Below, piece by piece: positions 40,262 through 51,274 of a stretch of 51,274 nt of DNA. Under the pieces are notes generated by a model that had not been told where the DNA came from, ran no database searches, and saw only the letters and a program-made list of their open reading frames with translations. The position numbers and the translations under genes were made by a program. Source of the stretch: Granulosicoccaceae sp. 1_MG-2023 (GTDB lineage Bacteria > Pseudomonadota > Gammaproteobacteria > Granulosicoccales > Granulosicoccaceae). How positions within the stretch are numbered: position 1 is the first letter of the stretch; each line of letters opens with the position of its first letter. Where the stretch lies: the NCBI GenBank assembly GCA_030546905.1, contig JAUOPI010000026.1, positions 1-51,274 on the forward strand, read 5' to 3'.

Positions 40262-40690
40262 TATTGTCACGTCAAGAATAACACCGGTTTAGCACGAGAT
40301 AAAAGTCACATTCTCCGGACTGTGTATCAAGACGCTAAACCATAATCAGCGACGCAGGAAACTTAGCACTTGACATTTTAGTGCTGTGTATCTTTTAGTC
40401 GCCAAATTCTTGTTTTTCCGCGATCTTGCGAGATATTCCTACATACACGCTGTAGCTTTAGACCGGACCGGGAAGGGCAAACAACTGCGCGGCCGTGCAA
40501 CAGGTTCTGCGGCCGTTCGAATTCTGCTGACAAAAGCGATACAATCGTGGTGCCGGATCGCGCCCCTGATTAATCACACCCGGGGCCGGACATAACAACA
40601 CGCCCGCACCCGCGGAGCCTGATAAACCGGCGCTGCAAACGCATCACCCTGAACATCACACACCATTTGCAGACAGGGGGAACCACACCA
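40262..40690. other. Intergenic region before the response regulator
   Basis: 429 bp without a supported gene; a 69-codon frame has no ribosome-binding site. It contains a perfect inverted repeat AGCACT-N9-AGTGCT (40365-40385) and a wider pair GGTTTAGC (40286-40293) / GCTAAACC (40334-40341). The first half is AT-richer than its surroundings. The promoter of the signalling operon should lie here. Confidence 0.45.
40365..40385. repeat. Inverted repeat AGCACT-N9-AGTGCT
   Basis: Perfect 6-bp arms around a TGACATTTT spacer that itself begins a TTGACA hexamer. A possible operator overlapping a -35 element, but no good -10 is found at the right distance. Confidence 0.35.
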
Positions 40691-41062
40691 ATGGACAAGA
40701 AAGTGCTCATCGTCGACGACGAGCCGAATATCCTTCTCTCGCTGGCGTTTCTTGTACAGAAAGCCGGCTTCCGGACCAAAACCGCCGAAGACGGCCAGGC
40801 CGCGCTCGATACCGTCGCCCAATGGCAGCCCGATCTGGTCCTGCTGGACGTCAATATGCCGGTTATGGACGGCTTCGAAGTCTGCCAGCGGCTGCGCGAA
40901 GACAACTCCCTCGGTGATCTGAAAATCATCATCCTCACCGCCAAAGGCCGTAATATCGAGAAAGAAAAAGGCCTCGCCCTGGGCGCCGATGACTATGTGA
41001 CCAAACCCTTCTCCAATGCGGACGTGGTCGAGCGCATCAAACACCAGCTCGGCGCCGCCTGA
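40691..41062 (+). CDS. Receiver-only (CheY-like) response regulator
   Basis: 123 residues, a single receiver domain with no output domain. Acid pocket D10-D11, phosphoacceptor D53 (L-L-D-V-N-M-P), T83 (I-L-T-A-K-G) and K105 (T-K-P-F) are all in place, so it should be phosphorylatable. ATG 40691 is preferred over an in-frame start at 40667, and AGGGGGA lies close upstream. It heads the cluster with the exonuclease fusion and the symporter-kinase, whose intact kinase core makes it the likely phosphodonor. With no DNA-binding domain, it must act by protein contact. Confidence 0.93.
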   Translation: MDKKVLIVDDEPNILLSLAFLVQKAGFRTKTAEDGQAALDTVAQWQPDLVLLDVNMPVMDGFEVCQRLREDNSLGDLKIIILTAKGRNIEKEKGLALGADDYVTKPFSNADVVERIKHQLGAA

Positions 41063-41139
41063 CATACAACAAATACAAAACGGATCCGCAGGCAGACAAT
41101 CCCCTGCACAGGCCAACACGGAATCCACGGGAGGATAAG

Positions 41140-43212
41140 GTGAAAATACCAACAGGGATGGCGATGCCGAAACGGTTCGACCTGATTATCGGGCTGAATC
41201 TGGTTTTGACGCTGATCGCTCTGATTTACGCCGTATTCAATTTTCTGGGGGCCGATGCCTCGCAGCAGATGCCGGCTTTGATCGTCGCCGTACTGCTGTT
41301 CATGGTGGCTGCGATGACGGCCGGCCAGTGGGCCTATCTGAAGGTGTTTCTGATCCGTCCGCTGCGCGCTCTTGAACGCGGCGGCGACATCATACTCAGC
41401 ACCCACGCCGCCCACGATATCGAGATAGGCCCGACCCACGAACTCGGCAGCCTGCCGGCCAATCTTCAAACACTGGGTCATAAACTGGCTGAATCAAAAC
41501 GCGAAGTGGCGCGTGCCCTGAAGACCGGCGCGCAGCAGGTCACGCAACAAAAAGACTATCTGGAACAGGTTATTCACGGCCTCGATGAGGGCGTGCTGGT
41601 GTGCGACTCACAGGGCCGTATCCTGCTCTACAACCCCAGCGCAGTGCGCATACTCAAATGCCCCGAACATGTGGGGCTGGGCCGCTCGGCCTACGAGCTG
41701 ATCCCCAGAGCCTCGGTGGAACACACGCTGGAGCTGATCGAATCGCGCCGTGCCGACGACAGCAACGCACCGACCACGTCTGATTTTGTCTGTACCGTGC
41801 TGCGCAAAGAACACATGCTGCATTGCCGGGTCGGTCTGATGAGCGGCAGCCGCGACGGCGGCGGCTTTGTGATGACCTTCTCCGATGTCACCTCGCGTCA
41901 GGGCGCACTGCGCAAACGCAACGAGCTACTCCGGCAAACCATCGAAAATCTACGCAGTCCGCTGGCCAGTTTGCGCGCCGCCGCGGAAAACCTCACGCAC
42001 TACGACGACATAGAAACGGATATGCGCCACGCCTTCCAGCAGGTGATCGTGGACGAAAGCGGCCAGATCAGCGCGCAGATCGATGCCCTGGCAGAAGAAT
42101 CACGCAAGTTGCTCGGCGGCGAATTCGTGACCATGGATATACGCTCGCCGGATCTGATCAAACAGGTCCGCAAACGTGTTGCCACGGACGCTCAGCTGGA
42201 ACTGACGCAAACCGGCCTGCCCTTATGGCTGCGCGTCGACAGTCAGGCCATGGTGCGCCTGCTCGAGTTTTATATCCGCCGCATTCACGAGACCACCGGC
42301 GCCGGCGCCTTTGATCTGGAAGCCGACCACCGCGATCACAAAGTGTTTCTGGATCTGGCCTGGGAGGGTGAACCGCTCTCCCATACACAGCTGAAAAGCT
42401 GGGAAGAAGAGACCCTGCCCGATGTGGTTGGTTTCCCGCAGGTCAGCGCGGTACTGCGCCAGCATGCCAGCGTGGTCTGGAGCCAGCGTCATCCGCGTGT
42501 GGAAGGACGCGCGATTCTGCGGATACCGATTCCCGGCGCCGGCCGGCAGTGGGAAGTGAGCAGTGAAATCATCCCGGCGCGGCCCATCAGCTACGATTTT
42601 GATCTGGCGGAAATGGCCGGCGATGACGCGCAGATCCGTCTGCGTCCGCTGCGCGAGCTTAACTTTGTTGTGTTCGACACCGAAACCACCGGTCTGAATC
42701 CGGATCAGGGCGATGAAGTGATCTCCATCGGCGCGGTGCGGGTGGTCAATCAGCGGATCCTCTCGGATGAGACCTTCGACCAGCTGGTCAATCCCGGCCG
42801 GCCGATTCCGAAACAATCGATCAAATTCCACGGCATCACCGACGAGATGGTCAAGGACGCGCCCTCACTGGACACCGTGTTACCGCAGTTCCGGGACTTT
42901 GTCAGCGACTCAGTGCTGGTCGCGCATAACGCCTGGTTTGATATGAAATTCCTCAAGCGCCGCGAAGCACAGACCGGCATCCGTCTGCGCAATCCGGTGC
43001 TGGATACGCTGATCCTCTCAGTCGGCATCCATGGCCACGAGGTGGAACAATCACTCGATGCCATCGCCGGCCGCCTCGGGATCGAGATTTTCGATCGCCA
43101 TTCGGCGCTGGCCGACAGCCTTGCCACCGCCGAAGTGCTGTTGCGCCTGATCGATCTGGCCGAAACCAAAGGCATCCGCACCCTGCAGGACGCGATGAAT
43201 GCCTACAAATAA
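41140..43212 (+). CDS. Membrane PAS-pseudokinase-DnaQ exonuclease fusion
   Basis: 690 residues, GTG start with GGGAGGA before it. Two N-terminal TM helices (about 14-36 and 45-67), a HAMP-like linker (about 70-125), a PAS domain (about 138-250), then a histidine-kinase-shaped region (260-480), and a C-terminal DEDDh exonuclease (505-690). The exonuclease is intact: D513-T-E515, H596-N-A-W-F-D601, H654-x4-D659. The kinase part is dead by inspection. The H-box reads I-E-N-L-R-S-P-L (268-275), with Glu in place of His. The N-box region (L-L-E-F-Y-I-R-R) lacks its Asn, and no D-x-G-x-G is visible. It ends 3 nt before the small membrane gene. The role is unknown, probably signal-controlled nuclease or nucleotide binding at the membrane. 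Confidence 0.9.
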   Translation: MKIPTGMAMPKRFDLIIGLNLVLTLIALIYAVFNFLGADASQQMPALIVAVLLFMVAAMTAGQWAYLKVFLIRPLRALERGGDIILSTHAAHDIEIGPTHELGSLPANLQTLGHKLAESKREVARALKTGAQQVTQQKDYLEQVIHGLDEGVLVCDSQGRILLYNPSAVRILKCPEHVGLGRSAYELIPRASVEHTLELIESRRADDSNAPTTSDFVCTVLRKEHMLHCRVGLMSGSRDGGGFVMTFSDVTSRQGALRKRNELLRQTIENLRSPLASLRAAAENLTHYDDIETDMRHAFQQVIVDESGQISAQIDALAEESRKLLGGEFVTMDIRSPDLIKQVRKRVATDAQLELTQTGLPLWLRVDSQAMVRLLEFYIRRIHETTGAGAFDLEADHRDHKVFLDLAWEGEPLSHTQLKSWEEETLPDVVGFPQVSAVLRQHASVVWSQRHPRVEGRAILRIPIPGAGRQWEVSSEIIPARPISYDFDLAEMAGDDAQIRLRPLRELNFVVFDTETTGLNPDQGDEVISIGAVRVVNQRILSDETFDQLVNPGRPIPKQSIKFHGITDEMVKDAPSLDTVLPQFRDFVSDSVLVAHNAWFDMKFLKRREAQTGIRLRNPVLDTLILSVGIHGHEVEQSLDAIAGRLGIEIFDRHSALADSLATAEVLLRLIDLAETKGIRTLQDAMNAYK

Positions 43213-43215
43213 GCC

Positions 43216-43443
43216 ATGCCCGTAAAAAAGCAAGCCCGCCACCGTCTCGCCAGCCGCCTGCCGGCGCTGGCCCTGTGTGGCCTGCTGGCACTGTGCTATC
43301 CGCTGATTCTGCTGCCTTCGCAGCCCTTGCTGATCGGCGGCATACCGCTGTTGTATCTCTATCTGTTCGCGGTCTGGCTGTTACTGATCATTGTGACAGC
43401 GCGGACCATCCGCGCCTTGCACAGGAGCGACGGCGGTGAATAG
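43216..43443 (+). CDS. Small two-helix membrane protein, DUF3311-like symporter partner
   Basis: 75 residues. Basic start (K-K-Q-A-R-H-R), two hydrophobic segments (about 15-33 and 39-62) and a G-I-P-L-L-Y-L-Y-L-F-A-V-W pattern in helix 2. The layout resembles the small DUF3311/DUF4212-type subunits that accompany SLC5-like symporters. Its last 8 nt overlap the symporter-kinase gene (GTGAATAG), so it is translationally coupled to it. The family assignment is by pattern and context only. Confidence 0.7.
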   Translation: MPVKKQARHRLASRLPALALCGLLALCYPLILLPSQPLLIGGIPLLYLYLFAVWLLLIIVTARTIRALHRSDGGE

Positions 43444-46146
43444 CTCACTGATCATCGTCTCCGCGCTGCTTTATATCGGCCTGTTATTTTGCATCGCCGC
43501 TTTCGCCGACCACCGCCGCCGTCGTGGCCACAGCCTGATCAAACACCCTTGGTTCTACTCCCTCTCACTGGCGATTTACTGCACGGCCTGGACCTATTAC
43601 GGCAGCGTCGGTCGTGCCGCCACCACCGGCGCGGGCTTTCTGCCGATTTACCTCGGCCCGACGCTGGCGGCCATGCTCTGGTGGTTTGTGCTGCGCAAAA
43701 TGGTGCGTATTGCAAAACGCCAGCGGATCACCTCCATCGCCGACTTTATCGGCTCGCGCTACGGCAAGTCCTCGCGCCTGGCCTCACTGGTGGCGATTAT
43801 TTCACTGCTCGGGCTGCTGCCCTATGTGTCGCTGCAGCTCAAAGCCCTGGCCATCAGCTTTGGCGTGCTGAGCCACTATCCGGCCATCGATTCCGGCATT
43901 ACCGGCTACCATCTGCCGGTCTGGCAGGACAGCACCTTCTATATCGCCCTGCTGATGGCCTTATTCGCGGTGCTGTTCGGCACACGTCATCTGGACGCCA
44001 CCGAGCAACACGAAGGCGTGATCGCCGCCATTGCCTTCGAATCCGTATTCAAGCTCACCGCCTTTCTGGCCGTGGGAATCTTCACCACCTTTTTCGTCTT
44101 CAACGGCCCCGGCGATATTTTCAGCCGTGCGCTGGCCGATCCGGCCACTGCCGAACTGCTGCAAACCACCTCGCTGGCCGGCGGCCATCTGAACTGGTTT
44201 TTCCTGATCCTGATCTCGGCTCTGGCCGTGTTTCTGTTGCCACGGCAATTTCAGGTCACGGTGGTGGAGATCGCCGACGAAAAACACGTCGACACGGCGA
44301 GCTGGTTGTTCCCGCTGTATCTGTTGCTGATAAATCTCTTTGTCCTGCCACTGGCGCTGGGCGGTTTGCTGATGTTTCCGGACGGCAGCGTGGACCCGGA
44401 CACCTTCGTGCTGACCATCCCGATGGCGGCACAGCAACCCTGGCTGGCATTGCTGGTGTTTCTCGGCGGTTTGTCCGCGGCCACCAGCATGCTGATCGTC
44501 GCCAGCGTGGCCATGGCCACCATGCTCAGCAATGAGCTGATCATGCCGCTCCTGCTACGCCGCCGGATCGAGCGCGGCGAAGTCACCCCGGCGCTGGTGC
44601 TGCGCATCAGACGGGTCGCCATTGTCGGCATCCTGCTGTTCGGCTACGGCTATTTCCGCCTCTTCGGTGAATCCTATGCGCTGGTCACCATCGGCCTGAT
44701 GTCATTTGTCGCGGTCGCCCAGTTTGCCCCGGCGGTATTTCTCGGCATGTACTGGCGTGATGTGAACCGCTTCGGCGCCACCGCCGGTTTGCTGGCCGGC
44801 TTTGTGATCTGGGCCTATACACTGTTCTTCCCCGCTTTGGCCCGCTCCGGCTGGCTGCCGATGGACTTTGTCGAACACGGTCTGTTCGGCTTAGAAGCGC
44901 TGCATCCCTACGCCCTGTTCGGTCTCGAAGGTCTTGATCCGGTCGGCCACGCGACGCTTTGGTCGCTGAGCGTGAATCTGACCCTGACGGTGATACTGTC
45001 GGTGTTTTCACGTCAGGGACCGGTCGAACGTCTGCAGGCCAATGCCTTTGTCAATCCGTCGGCCAACATGCCGCCGATCTGGCAGGGCGATGTCTCCCGT
45101 GAAGCGCTGGAACAGCTGGTCGGGCGTTTTCTCGGAAAGGAAAATGCAAGAGTGGCGTTTGATCAGTTTCTGCAAACCCGGCAGCTGCGCGACGGCGACA
45201 CGAGCAACGCCAATCTCTATCTGGCCGGCCATGCGGAGACGCTGCTTTCGGGTGTGATCGGCGCATCCAACGCCCGCAGCATGGTGTCAGAGTTGTATCA
45301 GGGCCGGACCCTGTCCGTCGAGCAGATGATTGAGGTATTGAGTGAGTCGAGCCAGATTCTGCTCTACAGCCAACGCCTGCAGGAGAAAACCCGCGAGCTG
45401 GAACAAACCGCCAGCGAGCTGCAGACGGCTAACGATCAACTGCGTGAACTGGACCACCTGAAAGACGAATTCGTCTCCACCGTCAGTCACGAACTGCGCA
45501 CGCCGCTGACCTCGATACGCTCGTTTTCAGAAATCCTGCGCGACACGCCGGATCTGCCGGAAGAACAGCAACGCGAATTTCTCGGCATTATCGTTACCGA
45601 AAGCGAAAGACTGACCCGTCTGATCAACGATGTCCTGGATGTGGCAAAACTGGAAAGCGGCACGCTGGAACTGGACAAAAGCGCACTGGATATCGCCGAG
45701 CTGGCACAACAGGCCGCCAATGCGGTGGCCGGATTTTATGCCGACCGGCAGGTCAGCCTGGAAACCCGGCTGCCCGCCGAACCGCTGTTTTGTGAAGCCG
45801 ATGCAGACCGTTTACAACAGGTCATCATCAACCTGTTGTCCAACTCGGCAAAGTTTTGTGAGGCGAAAACCGGCCAGGTAGTTCTGTCCGTTGCGCGGCG
45901 CGGTGCCGACATTGAAGTCAGCGTCAGCGACAACGGCCCCGGCATTGATCCGGCCAAACAACCGGTGGTCTTCGACCGCTTCCTGCAGATCAGCAACCGC
46001 GAAAAAGGCAAGCCTGTCGGCACCGGTCTGGGCCTGACCATCAGCAAGCTGATCGTCGAACAGCACGGCGGACAGATCGCGGTGGAAAGCGACGGCCACA
46101 GCGGCAGCCGCTTTTATTTTACAATCCCTGCAAGCACGTCCCCCGA

Positions 46147-46162
<16 letters not shown>
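43436..46162 (+). CDS. CrbS-like sodium/solute symporter-histidine kinase
   Basis: 908 residues, GTG start. Residues 1-530 are an SLC5-like symporter ([11 protein letters not shown] near 100, about 13 helices). About 544-620 is a STAC-type linker domain, followed by a coiled coil (about 630-675). The HisKA domain has S-H-E-L-R-T-P-L with His685. HATPase motifs are intact: N-box L-L-S-N-S-A-K-F near 795, D-N-G-P-G-I-D near 833 and G-T-G-L-G-L near 862. CrbS/MxtR proteins of this plan control acetate (acs) metabolism with a LuxR-type CrbR. Here the adjacent regulator is receiver-only instead. The kinase likely senses acetate flux. The 3' end overlaps asnS by 16 bp, convergently. Confidence 0.92.
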
Positions 46163-47541
<1,379 letters not shown>

Positions 47542-47567
47542 CAGACAACCTTTGTTGAGATGAGGGT

Positions 47568-48596
47568 TTACACAACTGCCGCCGCAATCCGGTGCTTACC
47601 GGCCAGTTGCATGGCCAGCTCCTGCAGCGCCTGCCAGATATCGCCGTCCCCCTGGCCCTTGGCCAGCCGGTCCAGCGCACTGCAACTGGCCTGCATCTGC
47701 AACCAGTCGCTTTCGGTCAGGCGGCCGAGCGTGCGGCGCACCGCATCGAGGCGGTTGCGCGGAATCCAGGCGTTTTTCATGGCCTGCTCGGGCGACATGC
47801 CCGCCAGCTGAGCCTGAGCGATGCCGGCCAGCTTGCGCACTTCCTGCGACAGCGTCCATGTCAGCAGATAAGGTGCCACCCCTTCGCCTTCCAGCACATT
47901 CAGAATCCGCACCACCTTGAGGATGTCGCCGGCCAGCGCCGCGTCAACCAGATCAAACGGCGAATAACGGCTGCTGTTGGCCACCGCCGAAATCACTTCC
48001 GCCTCGCCGATCTCCGCACCCGGATACAACAGCGCCAGTTTGCTGATCTCCTGCTCGGCGGCCAGTGAATTGCCTTCGGTGCGCTGCACCAGCAGTTGCA
48101 AGGCGTTGGCGCTCACACGCAGTCCCTGACGGCTGAACTCGCGACGGATCCATTTACGGAAGGGTTCGCCGTCCATGGGCCAGACCGTAACCGTCACCCC
48201 GGCCTTATCGGCCGCCTTATACCAGGCGCTGTTGGCCACACTGCGTTCGAGTTTGGCGCCGGAAATCAGCAACAACGTATCCGGCGACAAACGCTTCATC
48301 TGCGCCCCCAGAGCCGTGGCCCATTCCTTACCGGTCTTGCCGGCCGGCAGGCGCACGTCGATGACTTTGCGCTCGGCAAACAGGGACAAATTATCCGCTT
48401 CTTCCAGAAACGCGGTCGGGTCTTTGTCGATATCCACGGAGAACAGGGAGCGCTCGGTAAAGCCCGCCTCACGGGCCCTGGCGCGGATCGCATCGCAGGC
48501 ATCACGGACCTGCAGCGCATCATCGCCACTGACCACATAAACCGCGGCCAGCTCCTGTTTCAGGTGATCATTGAGTTTGTAAGCGGGTAACTTCAT
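47568..48596 (-). CDS. holA: DNA polymerase III delta subunit HolA
   Basis: Clamp-loader subunit that opens the beta sliding clamp. 343 residues, with an AAA+-like N-terminal domain ([11 protein letters not shown] near 17-27, R-K-V-I-D-V-R-L-P) and the helical collar. [20 protein letters not shown] is the conserved stretch near 155-175. ATG 48596 gives the normal start M-K-L-P-A. The usual neighbours leuS and lptE are absent, and the upstream side is a divergent exported-protein gene only a few tens of bp away, so the promoters overlap coding ends. Confidence 0.94.
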   Translation of the reverse strand: MKLPAYKLNDHLKQELAAVYVVSGDDALQVRDACDAIRARAREAGFTERSLFSVDIDKDPTAFLEEADNLSLFAERKVIDVRLPAGKTGKEWATALGAQMKRLSPDTLLLISGAKLERSVANSAWYKAADKAGVTVTVWPMDGEPFRKWIRREFSRQGLRVSANALQLLVQRTEGNSLAAEQEISKLALLYPGAEIGEAEVISAVANSSRYSPFDLVDAALAGDILKVVRILNVLEGEGVAPYLLTWTLSQEVRKLAGIAQAQLAGMSPEQAMKNAWIPRNRLDAVRRTLGRLTESDWLQMQASCSALDRLAKGQGDGDIWQALQELAMQLAGKHRIAAAVV

Positions 48597-48641
48597 TTGG
48601 CTATGCTTGCGCGGACATATCTGCTCGCGCAGAATGCACGG

Positions 48642-49208
48642 ATGGCGTCCCTGAAAATGCAGAAAAAGACAACACACCGCCAATGGCGGATATGCCTCAC
48701 GCTGTGGATTCTAGCATGGCTGGCGGTCACCCCGCTGCACGCTGAGGAATGCGTGAAGATGGTCTTCAATACCTATTGCCTGGGTGGCGATACGGCAGAG
48801 AATCTGGCCCATCTGGCGAGTCCGCCGCCAGCGCGTGAAGAAGCCGGCCGGCAGTACTACGAGTTCGATGACGGCGGCAAAACCCACCGGCTGATCAGCC
48901 GCGACGGCCGCACCGTGGCGGTCACGCGGCACGAAACACCCGGCGGCTGGATCAACTTCACGGCCTGGAAGACCCGTCTGGTGCGGCTTTACGGCCGTGG
49001 CGAGGACCTCAGCGACTTCCCGCGCTACGCCGCCTCACGCAGCTCGCGGCTCAACGCCATTAACGCCGGTCGCGGCCATGCGGAATTCCGCTGGTCCGAA
49101 GCGGGTTACACCATACGCCTGGTCTGGGATAATCCCGACTACATCGCATTACGCTACGAGCTGGACGACAAACCGGCCCCGGCCCCCGGTAATACCGACG
49201 GGCTCTGA
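48642..49208 (+). CDS. Exported protein of unknown function
   Basis: About 188 residues with an N-terminal signal peptide (basic K-K-T-T-H-R-Q-W-R, hydrophobic core, A-x-A cleavage in P-L-H-A-E-E-C). The mature part has two early cysteines ([12 protein letters not shown]), probably a disulphide, then a mixed beta region with [12 protein letters not shown] and an R-x-G-x-G-x-A-E-F-R-W element. It is not recognised. The start is uncertain: in-frame ATGs lie at 48603, 48642 and 48657, none with a good ribosome-binding site, and 48657 gives the most ordinary signal peptide. It precedes pyrD by 47 nt. Confidence 0.65.
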   Translation: MASLKMQKKTTHRQWRICLTLWILAWLAVTPLHAEECVKMVFNTYCLGGDTAENLAHLASPPPAREEAGRQYYEFDDGGKTHRLISRDGRTVAVTRHETPGGWINFTAWKTRLVRLYGRGEDLSDFPRYAASRSSRLNAINAGRGHAEFRWSEAGYTIRLVWDNPDYIALRYELDDKPAPAPGNTDGL

Positions 49209-49255
49209 GCCGCAGCGCACCGGCCGCCCCTACACTAGTAAAGGCACACTCTGAC

Positions 49256-50278
49256 ATGCTCTATTCACTTGCGCGCCACGTGTTGTTCCGTATGGACGCC
49301 GAAAAAGCTCACCACACCGCCCTCAAGCTTCTGCAGAAAACCTACGGCAGCCCGCTCGGTGCCCTGATTAAACCGCGCGTGGCGGACAATCCGGTCAGCG
49401 TAATGGGACTGGAATTCAGCAATCCGGTCGGCCTCTCGGCCGGGCTCGACAAAGACGGCGATTACCTGGCCGGCCTCGGTGCGCTGGGCTTCGGCTTTAT
49501 CGAAATCGGCACGGTCACACCGCGCCCGCAGCCGGGCAACCCGCAACCGCGCCTGTTCCGCCTGCCCGAAGCCGGCGGCATCATCAACCGCATGGGGTTT
49601 AACAACCTCGGTGTGGATCATCTGGTCGAACAGGTCCGCCAGCGCCGCTACGAGGGCGTGCTGGGCATTAACATCGGCAAAAACAAGGACACCCCCAACG
49701 AGCAGGCCAATGACGACTACCTGCACTGTCTGGAAAAGGTGTATCCGTACGCCGATTACGTAACAGTAAATATCTCCTCACCGAACACGCCCGGCCTGCG
49801 TGAATTACAACACGGCGCCATGCTCGACGAGCTGTTCGCCGCCCTCAAACAGTCCCAGGAAGGGCTGTGCCGCCTGCACGGCAAATACGTGCCGATCGCG
49901 GTGAAAATCGCCCCGGACATGGAAGACACGCAGATTGACGAGTTCGCCCAGGCGGTACTGCATCACGGTATAGACGGCGTTATCGCCACCAACACCACCA
50001 TGAGCCGCGACGGCGTCACGCAGTTGCCGCACGGTAAGGAAACAGGCGGTCTGAGCGGCCGCCCGCTGACCAGCAAGAGTACACTGGTCATCAGCCGGCT
50101 GGGCACGACACTTGCGGGAAAAACCCCGATTATCGGTGTCGGCGGTATTTTTTCCGCTGCTGACGCACAGGCTAAAATTGACGCCGGCGCCAGCCTTGTA
50201 CAGATCTACACGGGTTTTATTTACCAGGGCCCGAAACTGATCCGCGACATTGCCAGCCAGCTTAACCTTCAGGATTGA
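49256..50278 (+). CDS. pyrD: Dihydroorotate dehydrogenase (quinone), class 2, PyrD
   Basis: Membrane-associated flavoenzyme oxidising dihydroorotate to orotate with quinone as acceptor (pyrimidine synthesis). 340 residues. An N-terminal helical quinone-binding extension ([11 protein letters not shown]) marks class 2. [13 protein letters not shown] and [14 protein letters not shown] are conserved, and the catalytic Ser is in [11 protein letters not shown]. The FMN phosphate loop is [14 protein letters not shown] lies upstream of the ATG. It is followed after 10 nt by the DHH gene. Confidence 0.97.
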   Translation: MLYSLARHVLFRMDAEKAHHTALKLLQKTYGSPLGALIKPRVADNPVSVMGLEFSNPVGLSAGLDKDGDYLAGLGALGFGFIEIGTVTPRPQPGNPQPRLFRLPEAGGIINRMGFNNLGVDHLVEQVRQRRYEGVLGINIGKNKDTPNEQANDDYLHCLEKVYPYADYVTVNISSPNTPGLRELQHGAMLDELFAALKQSQEGLCRLHGKYVPIAVKIAPDMEDTQIDEFAQAVLHHGIDGVIATNTTMSRDGVTQLPHGKETGGLSGRPLTSKSTLVISRLGTTLAGKTPIIGVGGIFSAADAQAKIDAGASLVQIYTGFIYQGPKLIRDIASQLNLQD

Positions 50279-50288
50279 CACTAACATC

Positions 50289-51245
50289 ATGCATTATGAC
50301 GTTTTCAACGGCGACGCAGACGGAATCTGCGCTCTGCACCAGCTCCGTCTGGCCTTTCCCCGCGACAGCAAACTCATTACCGGCGTAAAACGTGATATCG
50401 GCTTGCTCAAGCACGTCGAAGGTGTCCGCGGCGATACCGTCACGGTGCTGGATATCTCGCTGGACAAAAACCGCGAGGCCCTCGAAACACTGCTGGCCGA
50501 CGGCATTTCAGTGGACTATTTCGACCACCATTTCGCCGGCGAGATTCCGCAACACCCGGGCCTGATGGCCCAGATCGATCCGGCCAGCGACATCTGCACC
50601 GGCCTGTTGGTCAACAACCATCTGGAAGGCCGCTACCGGCCCTGGGCTGTTGTTGCCGCGTTCGGCGACAATCTGTTTGCCAGCGCACTGGCCGCCGCCC
50701 GCCCGCTCGACTACCACGAAGAACAACTGCGCCAGCTGGAAGTACTCGGTACCCTGCTTAACTACAACGGCTACGGCAGTCAGCTGGCCGATCTGTTCTT
50801 CCACCCGGAAACCCTCTACCGCAAAGTCCAGCCCTATGAATCGCCGTTTGACTTCATCAATGAAGACGACGCCTTTCAAACACTGGAAACCGGTTATAAC
50901 GAAGATATGCAGCAGGCCGCCGGCGTCAGCGCCAGCGATCTGACCGACAAAACGGCCATGTTTATCTTCCCCGATAAGCCCTGGGCCCGGCGCGTCAGCG
51001 GTGTGTACAGCAACCAGCTGGCCCGTGATAACGCCGACCGCGCCCACGCCCTGCTGACGGAAAACGCCGACGGCAGCTACCAGATCAGCGTGCGCGCGCC
51101 GCTCAACAACAAACACGGCGCCGACGAGCTGTGCCGGCAGTTCCCCACCGGTGGCGGACGCAAAGCCGCAGCCGGCGTAAACCAGCTGCCGGCCGATATG
51201 CTCGACAGCTTCAGCAGCGCCTTCCGCGCACAGTTCGGCGGCTGA
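50289..51245 (+). CDS. DHH-family phosphoesterase-like protein
   Basis: 318 residues from ATG 50289. Motif I is F-N-G-D-A-D-G-I-C-A (about 6-15). The D-H-H motif is Y-F-D-H-H-F near 78-83. The C-terminal DHHA1-like motif is F-P-T-G-G-G-R-K-A-A-A-G near 290-301. D-I-S-L-D near 57 supplies a further Asp. Relatives are exopolyphosphatases, RecJ-type nucleases or oligonucleotide/c-di-NMP phosphodiesterases, and the substrate here is not determinable. The ribosome-binding site is weak. It begins 10 nt after pyrD and is probably co-transcribed. The remaining bases after its stop contain nothing identifiable. Confidence 0.88.
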   Translation: MHYDVFNGDADGICALHQLRLAFPRDSKLITGVKRDIGLLKHVEGVRGDTVTVLDISLDKNREALETLLADGISVDYFDHHFAGEIPQHPGLMAQIDPASDICTGLLVNNHLEGRYRPWAVVAAFGDNLFASALAAARPLDYHEEQLRQLEVLGTLLNYNGYGSQLADLFFHPETLYRKVQPYESPFDFINEDDAFQTLETGYNEDMQQAAGVSASDLTDKTAMFIFPDKPWARRVSGVYSNQLARDNADRAHALLTENADGSYQISVRAPLNNKHGADELCRQFPTGGGRKAAAGVNQLPADMLDSFSSAFRAQFGG

Positions 51246-51274
51246 GCCCTACCCGCCGGCGGCCGCTCCCGGCC

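Noticed and set aside
40386-40595. 69-codon frame upstream of the response regulator
   Set aside because: No ribosome-binding site, composition changes abruptly along it, and it ends in GC-rich leader sequence.

Overview
The window looks like chromosomal DNA of a gammaproteobacterium with moderately high GC content. The evidence is the familiar gene orders (mutY-yggX, proA-nadD-rsfS-rlmH), a Phe tRNA with an encoded CCA end, a quinone-dependent PyrD, and a polyhydroxyalkanoate (PHA) gene set mixing synthase types known from halophilic and purple sulfur gammaproteobacteria. No genus can be assigned from the sequence alone. There is no CRISPR array, insertion sequence or prophage. The only phage-like trace is a divergent pair of small DNA-binding regulators at 39.4-40.3 kb.

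Layout. 0-3 kb: tctB-tctA (tricarboxylate transporter membrane subunits) overlapping an AbrB-type membrane protein. 3.1-8.2 kb: a tiny Gly/Asn/Ser-rich protein, a GFA/CENP-V enzyme, a PAS-GGDEF cyclase, three exported proteins (including a DUF3500 / HupE-N-terminal-domain pair), and a guanidinium exporter (gdx) behind a clear two-hairpin guanidine-II riboswitch. 8.3-10.3 kb: orphan phnE and a HAD-IIA protein. 10.4-22 kb, almost all on the minus strand: tRNA-Phe, yggX, mutY, an SLC13/RCK transporter, an AsmA protein, an asparaginase-II family protein, trpS, rlmH, rsfS, a 414-bp gap carrying DnaA-box-like sites, nadD and proA.

21.9-38.4 kb is a carbon-storage and acetate hub. phaB, phaA, a long class I-like PHA synthase with a Lys/Pro/Ala linker and a helix-hairpin-helix tail, and a phasin come first. 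Then come acs, a DUF4212 + sodium/solute symporter pair, a cNMP/CBS/DUF294 protein and a DnaQ-like exonuclease. They are followed by a second (class III) PHA synthase with a short PhaE-like partner, the regulator phaR, a phasin with a histone-H1-like tail, and a second phaB. Read together: the symporter imports a small carboxylate (probably acetate), Acs makes acetyl-CoA, PhaA and PhaB make 3-hydroxybutyryl-CoA, and the two synthases polymerise it onto granules coated by phasins under PhaR control. Two separate proteins carry tails that could hold the granule to DNA.

38.5-51.3 kb: tatD, the XRE/Ner-like pair, then an unusual signalling locus. That locus contains a receiver-only response regulator, a membrane PAS-pseudokinase-DnaQ exonuclease fusion, a small symporter-subunit-like membrane protein, and a CrbS-like symporter-histidine kinase. 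It is followed by asnS, holA, an exported protein, pyrD and a DHH-family phosphoesterase.

The most interesting candidates for undescribed biology are the signalling locus with its exonuclease/dead-kinase fusion (a second DnaQ-like exonuclease sits beside the acetate-type symporter) and the PHA synthase with a putative nucleic-acid-binding tail.
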